From a virus: DNA of 54,447 nucleotides. The position numbers and the translations under genes were made by a program. The stretch is taken from the IMG/VR virus record IMGVR_UViG_3300045579_000282, positions 1 through 54,447 of that record; one strand, given 5' to 3'. A model generated the notes under the pieces. That model made no database searches, had not been told where the DNA came from, and saw only the letters and a program-made list of their open reading frames with translations. Shown piece by piece: positions 1-9,100 of the stretch. Numbering within the stretch: the first letter of the stretch is position 1; the number at the start of each line of letters is the position of its first letter.

Positions 1-1122
1 ATGGCTACAGGTCAAGGCGGCAACGGTGCCGTGGAATTCAACGATATTCAACAGGTCGCTGAGATCCCCAAAGCGGATGCGCTGGTAGGCGTGAACATTG
101 CTGGGCGTTGGCGGCTTGATGAGAAGTTTCACGAGGGGAAGCAAGAGTCTGGAGGTAATTTTGGCATTGGCTACACCGCGACAGACCTTGACGATGGCTC
201 GCGAAGGTTCGTTAAGGTTGTGGACTTCCGCAGTCGCATGAGTGATTTGAGTCAGTTGCGTCAACTGCTCGAATTGGCAGAGTTTGAGGTGGTCATGCAT
301 AAGGCGTGCATGCGAATGTCTAAAGTCGTTCGCATGGTTGGTCACGGTCAACTGGCATTTCAAACTCCCACAAATCCAGATCCTTACAACTATCTCTGTC
401 TCGTGCTAGAGCGTGGCGATGGCGACATAAAAAGTCATGTCGATTTCCGTCCTGACCGGAGTCCGTACTGGAAGCTGTGGGTGTTGAGAGAGGTTGCGCT
501 TGCCATCGTACAGATGGAGCGCGCTCAGCTCGCGCACAACGATATCAAGCCTTCAAATGTCATTCGGTTTCCGAGCAATGGAGTCTCACACAATATCAAG
601 CTGGGTGACCTGGGCCGGGCAGTAACCAAATCTGGGACAGGGCCTTTCGATGGATATGGATGGGCAGGCGATCCAAGGCACAAGCCGCTGGAAGTGCTCT
701 ATGGCTGGGAGGAGCCGGAATGGCAAAACCGTAGGACTGCAGCTGACGCTTACATGCTCGGAAACCTCGTGAGTTTCCTTTTTTCTGGGGCGTCCCTAAC
801 TGAGCGCGTGACGAACTCGCTGCCGCCTGAATACCGGCATGGAGCCGGTGGCTTTGTTGGACCTTATCGTGAGTTGCTGGACATCATCCGTTACACACGC
901 AATAGTGTGCTCGAAAACCAGGTCATTCCAACTTTTCCCGCCGAATTGCGCCAAGAGCTGGGTGATATCGTCCGTTGGTTAACTGAGCCTGATCCGAAGT
1001 TACGTGGTGAGCCAAGTGCACGGCGTGCTGGCTCCGTCGGCATCGACAGAATTCAGTCTCGCTTGGAGCGTCTCGCCCAGCGGGCACAACTATATGAGCG
1101 CCTCAGCGTGAAACCCAAATGA
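1..1122 (+). CDS. Ser/Thr protein kinase-like protein
   Basis: This 373-aa protein has the core of a eukaryotic-type protein kinase. A glycine-rich stretch (GGNFGIG, about residues 51-57) is followed by a candidate ATP-binding Lys72. The catalytic loop HNDIKPSN spans residues 179-186, with Asp181 and Lys183. GDLGRA at 202-207 stands where DFG is expected. HRD is replaced by HND and DFG by DLG, but the key Asp and Lys residues remain, so activity is plausible. No signal peptide or membrane helix is seen, so it should be cytoplasmic. Its stop overlaps the start of the TPR gene by 4 bases (ATGA), which implies translational coupling and a shared role. The window begins exactly at this ATG, so an upstream start or promoter cannot be judged. 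The substrate is unknown; a defence or signalling role is inference. Confidence 0.75.
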   Translation: MATGQGGNGAVEFNDIQQVAEIPKADALVGVNIAGRWRLDEKFHEGKQESGGNFGIGYTATDLDDGSRRFVKVVDFRSRMSDLSQLRQLLELAEFEVVMHKACMRMSKVVRMVGHGQLAFQTPTNPDPYNYLCLVLERGDGDIKSHVDFRPDRSPYWKLWVLREVALAIVQMERAQLAHNDIKPSNVIRFPSNGVSHNIKLGDLGRAVTKSGTGPFDGYGWAGDPRHKPLEVLYGWEEPEWQNRRTAADAYMLGNLVSFLFSGASLTERVTNSLPPEYRHGAGGFVGPYRELLDIIRYTRNSVLENQVIPTFPAELRQELGDIVRWLTEPDPKLRGEPSARRAGSVGIDRIQSRLERLAQRAQLYERLSVKPK

Positions 1123-2738
1123 ACAGGTTACTCCCCACTCGCAGGCTCATTCCCAAGTGGCGCAAGGCTCGGTTTTCCTTGAACCAGCCGGAAATGCTCG
1201 GGCTCGTCCAGTCTGTTAAGTCATTTGTACCTATTCCAACAAGCGATGAGGCTGTCGATATTGCAATATGGACATGGGAGCAAAGCAAGTCTATCGGTGA
1301 CCTTGCAGATCTTCTCGCGTTCGGCATGGATACCCGCCAGCATGTTCGCCTCGTACCTGCAGCTGAGGCAGCGCTGAAGTCACCACAAGCCACCTCGGCA
1401 ATGAAGCTCGTAGCCCAGGAAATTCTTAAGTCAGGTGCTAGCGAAGCGTTTCTGTGGCGCGACTCAGAAGTGGCCAAGAGCGTTCGTGGTTTGAGAGCTC
1501 TGTTGAGCAACACGCCTAATGACGTAATTGCGCTTGTGGATCTGGCTCAGCACCACCTTGCAGTGGGAAAGCAGCGCGCAGCCCATCGCGCACTGATGGT
1601 AGCGCATCAAATTTCTCCCGATTCCGTGCATGTACTTCGTGCTGTAACGCGCTATTGGATTCATGTTGGCATGCCCGACAAGGCCCATGCCTTCATTAAG
1701 AAGGCGCCACGCACCGCAGCTGATCCCTGGCTTATGGCTTCGGAGATTGCAACGGCGCAGATTACGGGGTCTCCGTCTACTCAGCTCCGTAAAGCTCAGC
1801 GAGCCCTGGCCATCAAATCTTTCAAAAGTAGAGACGTTACGGAGCTCGCTGGCGCAGTTGGAGGTGCAGAGCTATATCAGGGTAACTTCAAGGAAGCGAG
1901 AAAGCTATTTCGTCTTGCACTTGAATATCCCACCGACAATGTGTTGGCACAAGCTATAACGAATCAAGACCACCTTCAGATTGAGATTAATGACTCGCTG
2001 CTTCAGAAGGCCCCGAATGGGGTATTTGAAGGCCGTGCGCTGCAAGCACTTCTACGCACAGACTTCGAAGAGGTGGGGCAGCTCACGGAATTTTGGGCTG
2101 AAGAGGAGGCTTTCTCCAGTCGTCCGCGCCTTCTGCAGTCGTTTGTTCATGGTGCAATGGGCAACTACGAGCGAGCCCTCGAAGCAGCTGAAGCTGGTCT
2201 TTTGACAGATCCGAAGGACACGAGCTTACGAGGCAATCGTGCGTACGCGCTCGCTTTGATGAAACGATTTGATGAGGCTGAGGCCGAACTAAAACTGATC
2301 GATGCGCAAGGGGATGAAGAAAACCGTCCGTTGACGCTTGCTACCATGGGGGCTGTAAAGCTTCTGGTTGGAGAACATGAACTGGGAAGCGCGCTCTATG
2401 AGGATGCTTTGACCGAGTTCGCGCGAAAGAAAGCTGAACTGCAGTATTCAGACTGCCTCGCCTTTTATGCCAGAACGGCAATGAATGCTGAAAGTCCCAT
2501 AAGTTCTGAGTTGCTTCAACGAGCGGTTGACCGCTTCTTGAAAGTGCCGTCACACGCGGCGGCCGTAGTTCTGCGCTCCCTGAACCAGGAAGCCAAAATC
2601 AAAGATAACGAGCCAATGCGCCGTGTAACTCAATGGGAGTGGAATAAGACAGCGAACACCCTCACGCAAAAGCACGGACTGACGAAAAGGGGTGCGCCGG
2701 CCGTGGTGATATCGAACAACGAAAGAAATAGCAAGTAG
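1119..2738 (+). CDS. Tetratricopeptide-repeat protein partnered with the kinase
   Basis: This 539-aa protein is almost wholly alpha-helical and shows TPR-like repeats. Examples are near residues 140-185 (ALVDLAQHHLAVGKQRAAHRAL) read in part, 345-385 (MGNYERALEAAEAGLLTDP) and 370-400 (GNRAYALALMKRFDEAEAEL). Such repeats usually form protein-binding superhelices. The start overlaps the kinase stop by 4 bases, so the two are almost certainly one operon. The TPR protein may be the kinase's partner or substrate, but no known system is recognised. The pair's base composition is lower in GC than the phage genes to the right, consistent with separate acquisition. No catalytic motif or signal peptide was seen. 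Confidence 0.7.
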   Translation: MNRLLPTRRLIPKWRKARFSLNQPEMLGLVQSVKSFVPIPTSDEAVDIAIWTWEQSKSIGDLADLLAFGMDTRQHVRLVPAAEAALKSPQATSAMKLVAQEILKSGASEAFLWRDSEVAKSVRGLRALLSNTPNDVIALVDLAQHHLAVGKQRAAHRALMVAHQISPDSVHVLRAVTRYWIHVGMPDKAHAFIKKAPRTAADPWLMASEIATAQITGSPSTQLRKAQRALAIKSFKSRDVTELAGAVGGAELYQGNFKEARKLFRLALEYPTDNVLAQAITNQDHLQIEINDSLLQKAPNGVFEGRALQALLRTDFEEVGQLTEFWAEEEAFSSRPRLLQSFVHGAMGNYERALEAAEAGLLTDPKDTSLRGNRAYALALMKRFDEAEAELKLIDAQGDEENRPLTLATMGAVKLLVGEHELGSALYEDALTEFARKKAELQYSDCLAFYARTAMNAESPISSELLQRAVDRFLKVPSHAAAVVLRSLNQEAKIKDNEPMRRVTQWEWNKTANTLTQKHGLTKRGAPAVVISNNERNSK

Positions 2739-2895
2739 CGCTAGTTGCGAGATGGTGCGTTTAACACGCTTCGATTGCTTTATGCCATTCTGGAGCGCCA
2801 ACGGATCTTGGCAGGACGTGTCGCACGAACGAAGAGCCTTCGAATGATCGCGTGGTCTTCGCCGTTTTCGCATGAAAAATCTATTGGTATGGGGT

Positions 2896-4320
2896 TCACA
2901 GTTTGGAACGCCTTGACTTATTTTTCTGCACAGGCAGACCTGTAGCCAGCATCCTGCTCAGACCTGCAAAATCCAGCGCAATTTCAAGTTCATCTTGATC
3001 TGGAAAGAGGGTTACTCTGGCCACTAACTCCAGGATGATGAGGGACTTTACTGGCTCCCAATAGTCTCCCCAAATTTCCTCGGTCCTGGCGAGGTGTTTG
3101 ATCACATGCGCAGGCTCAAATTGCGGCAAGTCTTTGAGTTCACCGGGTAAGTTGTCCAGCAAGCCTTGAGGGTTCTTGAATTGTTCAAGAAGGTACGTGA
3201 TGACCACGTCGTGAATGTCTGCAGCGCGTATGGTGGGCGGACCTGTGTCCGTCGCTTTTTCTTGTGGCGTTGCTACGCCTTTGTAGTAGCGATAGCGCAA
3301 CCCGTTCCGATTACTGGATTCGTACATCTTGTACGGTCGACCGTCATGCCAGTAGAGCCGATCGCCCAACGGGAAGAAGATCCAGCGCTCTTCAGTTGTT
3401 GGAACACCCTTGCGTCTTGCGCGTCGGTCCAAGATTTCGTGGACCCGGTCCCATAGGCCCTGCTCGATGATCGGCTGGTGTTTGCTGGCTTGCCATTCCT
3501 GCCGGTAGAACAACTCGCCGAGGTACATGCGGTTGTTCAGAATCCGATACAGACCGTTGCGGTCAATCGGTTTGCCGCCAGCCCTGTTGCCTTGCTGGCT
3601 GACGCGGACTTTGGATCGGTACCCCTGATCTGCTAGCTCGATGATCAGGGCATCGACGGATGCAGCTTCTGTGAAACGCTGAAAAATGTCTTTCACGATC
3701 GCCGCTTCAGTTGCATCGACCTGCAATTCCTGACGCTGATCTTGGTAGTAACCGAGGGGAACGCCGTTGTGCTGCCATTTGCCATTGGCGCGAGCGGCTG
3801 AAATTTTCTCCCGTGTGCGTTCACCTGACTGCTCTCGTTCGAACTGAGCAAACGAGGTGAGCGTGTTGATCATCAGCCGCCCCTGTGGCGATTCCGTGTC
3901 TAGCGACTGGTTGACACTGACCAAGGCAATGCCGGGAATAGTGAATAAAGGAATGATGTCGCAGATGTCTAGGACGTTGCGGCAAACGCGGTCAAGGCGT
4001 TGAATGACCACCGCATCAATCTTGCCGTCCTCCATGTCCTGAAAAAGCTGTTGGAGGGCAGGGCGGTTCATGCTGCCGCCTGAGTACCCGTCGTCGGCAT
4101 AAACGGGTTCAATCAGCTCCCACCCCATGCCTTTCTGGGAGTGAACATAAGCCTTGCAGGACTCGATTTGAGCCTCAATAGAACTCAGCGGTGTGTCGTC
4201 TCGGCTGCTGGACGACACACGTGCATAGACGGCACACCGTCGAATTTTGGTCGAGGTACTTTCGCAGGTGGGATCCGCTGGTTCCAGTTCGCCGGATAGC
4301 TGGTTCATGCCCTCCATCAT
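2896..4320 (-). CDS. Large serine recombinase (first copy)
   Basis: This 474-aa protein belongs to the large serine recombinase family. The resolvase domain begins near residue 27 with YARVSS; Ser36 is the expected nucleophile. It continues with DDGYSGG, VIQRLDRVCRN and SFAQFEREQSGERTREK. A Recombinase (DUF4900-type region) domain follows. The place where most relatives carry a CxxC zinc ribbon (about residues 315-345) has no cysteines, as in the second recombinase at 11887-13230. It could move or excise the neighbouring Fic/NTPase island or be a relic of another element. The start is uncertain among several Met codons near the N-terminus. It points leftward, convergent with the TPR gene. Confidence 0.85.
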   Translation of the reverse strand: MMEGMNQLSGELEPADPTCESTSTKIRRCAVYARVSSSSRDDTPLSSIEAQIESCKAYVHSQKGMGWELIEPVYADDGYSGGSMNRPALQQLFQDMEDGKIDAVVIQRLDRVCRNVLDICDIIPLFTIPGIALVSVNQSLDTESPQGRLMINTLTSFAQFEREQSGERTREKISAARANGKWQHNGVPLGYYQDQRQELQVDATEAAIVKDIFQRFTEAASVDALIIELADQGYRSKVRVSQQGNRAGGKPIDRNGLYRILNNRMYLGELFYRQEWQASKHQPIIEQGLWDRVHEILDRRARRKGVPTTEERWIFFPLGDRLYWHDGRPYKMYESSNRNGLRYRYYKGVATPQEKATDTGPPTIRAADIHDVVITYLLEQFKNPQGLLDNLPGELKDLPQFEPAHVIKHLARTEEIWGDYWEPVKSLIILELVARVTLFPDQDELEIALDFAGLSRMLATGLPVQKNKSRRSKL

Positions 4321-4421
4321 CTCAAACTTGGGAGCCAGTCGAAGTCAGGAGAGCAAAGCGAGTTCCCCCTTTGCTGGGGAGATGGCCGATTTGTCTCAGC
4401 CAGAACCAGAGTGCCGGTGCA

Positions 4422-5162
4422 TCAATGGGCCCGTTTGTTGTCCAGTTGATACCCCCGGCGGCGTTCGAACTCCTGATATTCCTTTGTGATCGCAGGGTCG
4501 GAATAGCCTGCGGAGACATCTGATTCCGCGTCGATTCCGTCCAGGCCAGGTAGGCTTGAGACAGACTGCAACCAGTTTTCGCGCGGAATCTGAGGTTCAA
4601 TAAACGGTTTCAGGTACGTATCTAGATGACCATCGTTGGGGGCCTGGATTTCTTTGGTGAGTGCATCCAGATAGGGTTGCTTGCTGGTTCGCATCCAGTT
4701 CACCGACATGTTGGCGCGAAAGCAAAGCTCGGCATGAACGAGCAACATCGTTCTCCCATTGCCATCAAGAAATGGATGGCCGTATGCAAACATGCCCATG
4801 ATGAAGCCGGGGCGTTTGTCCATCTGCTTTTTATCTTGGGCCACAGACAAACCCTCTGAGACTGCCAACCGGCAGTCGCGTGGATGGCAGAAATAAAGCG
4901 CTCCCTTTTTGACCGCGCTGTTAGGCAAAACTTCTGCCCGGTCTTTTCCAGCCCAAGGGTAAAGACCTTCGAACAAGATGCGATGCACCTCTAAGAAATC
5001 GGCGTACTCAATCTGCTTTCTCTTGGCCAGAAAATCCAGCGCGGCTGGAAGCTGTGCACGAAAGAGTTCATGCTCAGCGATCTTGACGATCTCCAGATCT
5101 TTTTCTTTGTCGAAGTTGCGCAGGTACCCTTCGGTCGCAAAATCACCAAACGGGTCAAACAC
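4422..5162 (-). CDS. Fic family protein (probable AMP-transferase toxin)
   Basis: This 246-aa protein carries the Fic core motif HPFLDGNGRT at residues 129-138. The invariant His129 deprotonates the target hydroxyl, and GNGR binds the nucleotide phosphates. Fic enzymes usually transfer AMP or another phosphate-containing group to a protein. The motif is intact, so the enzyme is probably active. It starts at a GTG that overlaps the upstream winged-helix gene by 8 bases, indicating coupled translation. That gene is AbiEi-like, so it may be the antitoxin or transcriptional regulator. No obvious S/TxxxE(G/N) inhibitory helix was found in the Fic protein, though this was a visual check only. A toxin-antitoxin role is inferred from the arrangement. 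Confidence 0.85.
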   Translation of the reverse strand: MFDPFGDFATEGYLRNFDKEKDLEIVKIAEHELFRAQLPAALDFLAKRKQIEYADFLEVHRILFEGLYPWAGKDRAEVLPNSAVKKGALYFCHPRDCRLAVSEGLSVAQDKKQMDKRPGFIMGMFAYGHPFLDGNGRTMLLVHAELCFRANMSVNWMRTSKQPYLDALTKEIQAPNDGHLDTYLKPFIEPQIPRENWLQSVSSLPGLDGIDAESDVSAGYSDPAITKEYQEFERRRGYQLDNKRAH

Positions 5163-5658
5163 GGGCCAGATTCCGATGGTGCGCGATGACCAGCCGGGTC
5201 ATGTCGCGCGGGGAGAGTTTGCCTGCACGTGTCAGTGCAACCAAGAGGTCATCTGTTTTGTCGCTTTTGACCTCGTCGCCAGCCAGCTTCGTCACGGCTT
5301 TGGCCCAAAGGTCTGCAAAAGTTGGGGCAAACACAATGCCCTCGCGCTTGGCCAGTTGACGCACATAAATGGCGGTGGGGTCGCTGCGACGTCGCCGGGC
5401 TCGCTTGAGGTCTTGTGTTCGCTGGTGTTCCATTTTGGCCATGGCCTGCTCAAGCAACGCCTGTCGCCCGATCTGCTCGACCTTGTCAGGTTTGGCATAG
5501 ACGCCGCGATCAAGTCGGGTGATGAGGCCCTTTTCGACCAAAGCTTTGAGCGCGGCAGAAACCTGGGTGGGGCCCCCGAAGTCATTGACGTCTGAGCGCA
5601 GCAGAACGCCATCCCGCCGAGGGCGGAGTGATTGCAAGATGCGTCCTTCGATGTCCAT
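5155..5658 (-). CDS. DUF6088 / AbiEi-like winged-helix protein (putative antitoxin)
   Basis: This 167-aa protein has an N-terminal winged helix-turn-helix, about residues 1-60. It includes LKALVEKGLITRLDRGVYA, a hallmark of DUF6088 and AbiEi-type antitoxin regulators. A basic stretch with RRRR follows near residue 90. I chose the ATG at 5658 (MDIEGR) rather than an upstream in-frame Met, because a promoter-like element overlaps the upstream region. Its last 8 bases overlap the GTG start of the Fic gene. The probable role is transcriptional autoregulation and neutralisation of the Fic protein. A second AbiEi-like protein in this window (18491-19084) is paired with a nucleotidyltransferase toxin instead. 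Confidence 0.75.
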   Translation of the reverse strand: MDIEGRILQSLRPRRDGVLLRSDVNDFGGPTQVSAALKALVEKGLITRLDRGVYAKPDKVEQIGRQALLEQAMAKMEHQRTQDLKRARRRRSDPTAIYVRQLAKREGIVFAPTFADLWAKAVTKLAGDEVKSDKTDDLLVALTRAGKLSPRDMTRLVIAHHRNLARV

Positions 5659-5665
5659 GTGGTTT

Positions 5666-5694
5666 ATTGTATAGGGCAAGAAAAATCTATGCAA
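5666..5694 (-). promoter_or_regulatory. Sigma70-like promoter for DUF6088-Fic operon
   Basis: On the minus strand a TTGCAT (-35) is followed by 17 bases and TACAAT (-10). The -10 box ends 7 bases before the ATG at 5658, so transcription would start at or next to that A. The predicted mRNA would be leaderless. No Shine-Dalgarno sequence is visible before this ATG, which fits. The site is an in silico prediction from sequence only. Confidence 0.5.
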
Positions 5695-5776
5695 ATCAAT
5701 TATTTATGGAGATATTTATGCCGGTAGAGCGAGCTCTTGTGGACGGCTCTTCATATTCGGAGTGCCCACCATACAC

Positions 5777-5806
5777 GGGGGACAGATTTTCTCTGTCCCC
5801 CTTTTT
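5777..5806 (+). terminator. Strong rho-independent terminator
   Basis: GGGGGACAGA (5777-5786) and TCTGTCCCCC (5792-5801) form a perfect 10-bp stem with a 5-nt loop, followed directly by five T. No rightward gene is seen just upstream, so it may end a small RNA or insulate the NTPase gene from readthrough. Confidence 0.8.
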
Positions 5807-5812
5807 CTTTCC

Positions 5813-5848
5813 CGGAAGGCCCTGTTTCTGCGGGCCTCCGCGTTTTTT
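5813..5848 (+). terminator. Second tandem rho-independent terminator
   Basis: A stem with one bulged A (CGGaAGGCCC with GGGCCTCCG, 9-nt loop) is followed by CG and six T. It lies only 6 bases after the first terminator, making a double terminator. Confidence 0.65.
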
Positions 5849-6180
5849 CTTGTGGACGCGACGGGTCAGATTTCCCCGCTTTTTGTCCTTAGAGACCACA
5901 TTTCTCTCTTTTTTCTCTCCTGGCTTGTGGACGTGTCCATGAGCTGAGCCTAGTATTCATGCGGGTTCCAGGGATTGGGTTGGACCTTGTCGCTGCACGT
6001 GCATGAGGGATTTGAACTGATTAAAAGACTGCTTCAGGCTGGGAGTAGCCGACCAGCTTAGGCTGGTGTAAAAAGGCCTAAATCCGAAACCAGTCACTCA
6101 AGGCGACCAAAGATTCATGATCGCTATTCACTTATGCTCTGATTGGATGACTCGCCGCGTGGCGGGGAAAGCATTTATAG

Positions 6181-9100
6181 ATGAGCACGAAGAAAGACAC
6201 CAACCGCGAACCACTCCAAGGCACCCAATTGATGAGCACCGTTGCTACGGGGGGCGGTGGTGGCGTCTTCCAAGCGCGTGTTGGTGCTCTCTATCTGACC
6301 AACATGCTCACAGGCCTGCCAACGGCATTCTGCCTACATGGTGCCCGAGTAGAGGAACTTCGCTTCGAAGCGCGCTATACCGGCGCGCACACTGACGATA
6401 TCTACTGTCGGCTGAGCGATGCGAAAGGCTCCCATCTACAGCTCATCCAGTGCAAACGAGGCCTCAATGCTACTGCAGGTGACAAGGATTTCATTGACGG
6501 GCTGCAAGGCGCTTGGCGCGACTTTCTTGGCATTGAGAAGAGTCCGTTTGACCGCGCCTGCGACGTCTTGGTTCTAGCAACCATATCCCCTGCAAAGATC
6601 GCAAACCAAGCGGCGAAACGCCTATGCGAGCTAGCCCGTGCCTCGGTCGACTTGGATGACTTCTTGCAGAAGCTTGAGTCCAAGCTCTTCGACAAGAAGC
6701 ACAAGGACACATGGAACGCCTTTAAGACGGTCTCGAAGGAAACACTGACAGATAAGTACACGGAGGAGCTCGTCTTCAAGCTTCTTCGGCGCTTACGTGT
6801 CGACATTCACGACCTTGGCACGGACTCCTCGCAGGAACTCAGCCTCGTCCAAGCACTTCTGGCTTCAAGGCAGCCTTGCGACTCAGGCGAACTGGTGTGG
6901 GATGGCCTTGTTTCCTATGTGCAGGAGCAAGGCATCACCGCAGGCACCATAACTCGGTCGACTTGGCCTGATACTGCCAAGGAGGGACTGCGAGCGGCCA
7001 TAAGCCGTCTGACGTCATCACGCGGGCTAGGCAGCATCGCTGAGCGCTTGAGCGATCAGGCCAAGCTTCAGCTCTCTCTCCTGTCGACAAACTTACCCAA
7101 CGGGATACATGTCACCCGCAGCGAGTGTGTGGGGCGTGTGCTGGCAGGGTTTGACGAACGTCAGCTCGTGATCATCACTGGCGGCCCGGGCACCGGCAAA
7201 TCGGCTGTTGTGTCAGAGCTCGCCCCGCTGCTGCTGGAGTCTGGTCCATTGTTCTTCTTCAAGGCGGAGGACCTCGGGGAGCCCAGCTTGGCTGCGATGC
7301 AGTCCTTAAACGGTCTTTCCGACCCGGTGCTGGGAATCGACACTCTTCTTAGCACAGCGCAACCGACAGTCATCATTGACTCGCTTGAGAAGGCACTTGA
7401 AGCCCAGAATCCGGGTGCACTTGAAGAGCTGTTGGCACTCGTTCACAAGAACAAGGGGACACGACTTTGTATCACGACGCGCTCTTATGCCCTAAATGGC
7501 CTGTACACCAACTTCCTGTCCAGCTTCTCCAGTCAGATCGTTGATATCCCGCTACTCACCGACTCGGAGATCTCTGCTGCGGTAGCAGGTAGTCCCCTTG
7601 AGGAACTTATTGCCAAAGACTCTGGTGTGAAGGAGGTCCTGCGCGCTCCGTATTACTTGCAGCTTGCCTTCAAGTCCATCGCCGCGGGCGCTGTACTACC
7701 CAGCGTTTCAGGCAACGACCTCAAGCGGACGCTTTGGATAGAGAGGGTTGCGCCCAGTAAGGGCCTGCCGCGGGGGCTAGGCCAGAGACGTCGAACGGCG
7801 TTCGACGCGGTGTGCTACTTGCGCACGGAGCGGTTTGCGCAGTTCGTGGAGGCACCGACAGACGCTGAGGCAGTCACCTCCCTCTTGCAGGACGCAGTGT
7901 TAGTACAAGATGCGGCAGACAGGGTTGCCCCAGCGCACGATGTCTTGGAGGACTGGTCGCTCTTCTTTCAAGTTGAACGCGAGGTTCGCTCTGCCGAGCA
8001 AGACTGGACTGTTTTGTTTACAAAGCTCGGGGCACATGCAGGCATGCGGCGAGCTCTGCGCTCATGGACTGCGCAAAAGTCAGCCGAAAACGACGAAGAC
8101 GCCTACGCGCTAATGCAGGCTGCATTCCGGCCCGAGCCGACTATCCCGCAGTTGTGGCGTGACGAAGTGGCTATAGGACTCTTAAGATCGGAGCGGGTCG
8201 AGGATTTAGTCGCAAAGCTTGGGGGCAATGGCGCCTTCGACAATGTGGCTCTGCTCCAGCGTCTGAGCCATCTGCTGCGGGTCGCTTGCAAAGGCCCAAC
8301 GTCTATCGACTACTCGCACCTGGCAGACGACCCTGCGAACAAGGAATTCATTGCCCGCATTGGGATGGCTGCGCCGGTGGGCAAGGCGTGGGACGTGATG
8401 ATTGAGTTGGTCGCAATGGCATTTCCGACGTTGCCACCCGAAGCCCACTCGTGGGTCGCCCAGCTCGCCGAGGACGCTGTCGCACACGATGACAACTGGT
8501 ATCAGCCTAGCCAACGGGTAGTTGATGTCTTCAACATCGCAGAACAATATTGCAGGCGAGACAGCGGAAGCTGGTATAGGGGGCGGTCCGTTGGCAAGCG
8601 GTTCTACGCGCTACTGTGCCGATGTTCTGGGGCAGACCCCTCTAGATTCAATGTTTTTGTTGACACGCTCCTAGAGCGGATCTCTGGAGACACCAAAGGC
8701 CGAGACCTGTACGCCGAGGAGCGCCTCGAGTTTCTAACGAACGTCAAACACTGTAGAGAACCTTCTTACTTTAGCCCAGACGCGGTGCACAAGGCGTTCC
8801 GCGCGCTCTACGTCGAGGACAAACCTCGGGAAGCAGCTCGTCGCCATTACTCTACCGGTTGGGAGGCGTCACTAGGCCTTAGTGAGCGTGCGGATCACAA
8901 GTTCTTTCCACCCTCCACGCTGCAAGGCCCATTTCGATCTCTATTGCTCTACTCGTTTGCGAAGAGCGTGCGCTTTGTCGTTGAGCTTTGCAATCATGCC
9001 GCAGCATCGTTTGCGAAGTGCCATTCGGAAGAAATTTCGATCGTTCCGCCTGAAAAAAGTCCAAACGGCCGGCCACACATCCACGGCGGTCGACTCTGGG

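Larger units (their letters stand above)
5659..6180. other. Non-coding, hairpin-rich region between Fic operon and NTPase gene
   Basis: No convincing gene is present in these 522 bases. The stretch holds the leftward promoter above, two tandem rightward terminators (listed separately) and three copies of CTTGTGGACG at 5736-5745, 5849-5858 and 5924-5933. The third copy sits in a TGGACGTGTCCA palindrome. A perfect 6-bp hairpin ACCAGC/GCTGGT lies at 6052-6067. The middle is strikingly pyrimidine-rich on the plus strand. Short frames that cross it look like chance. Confidence 0.6.

Noticed and set aside
4450-4475. GTTCGAAC string resembling a tRNA T-loop or att core
   Set aside because: It is coding sequence for the EFERRR segment of the Fic protein and has no matching second copy as an attachment repeat.
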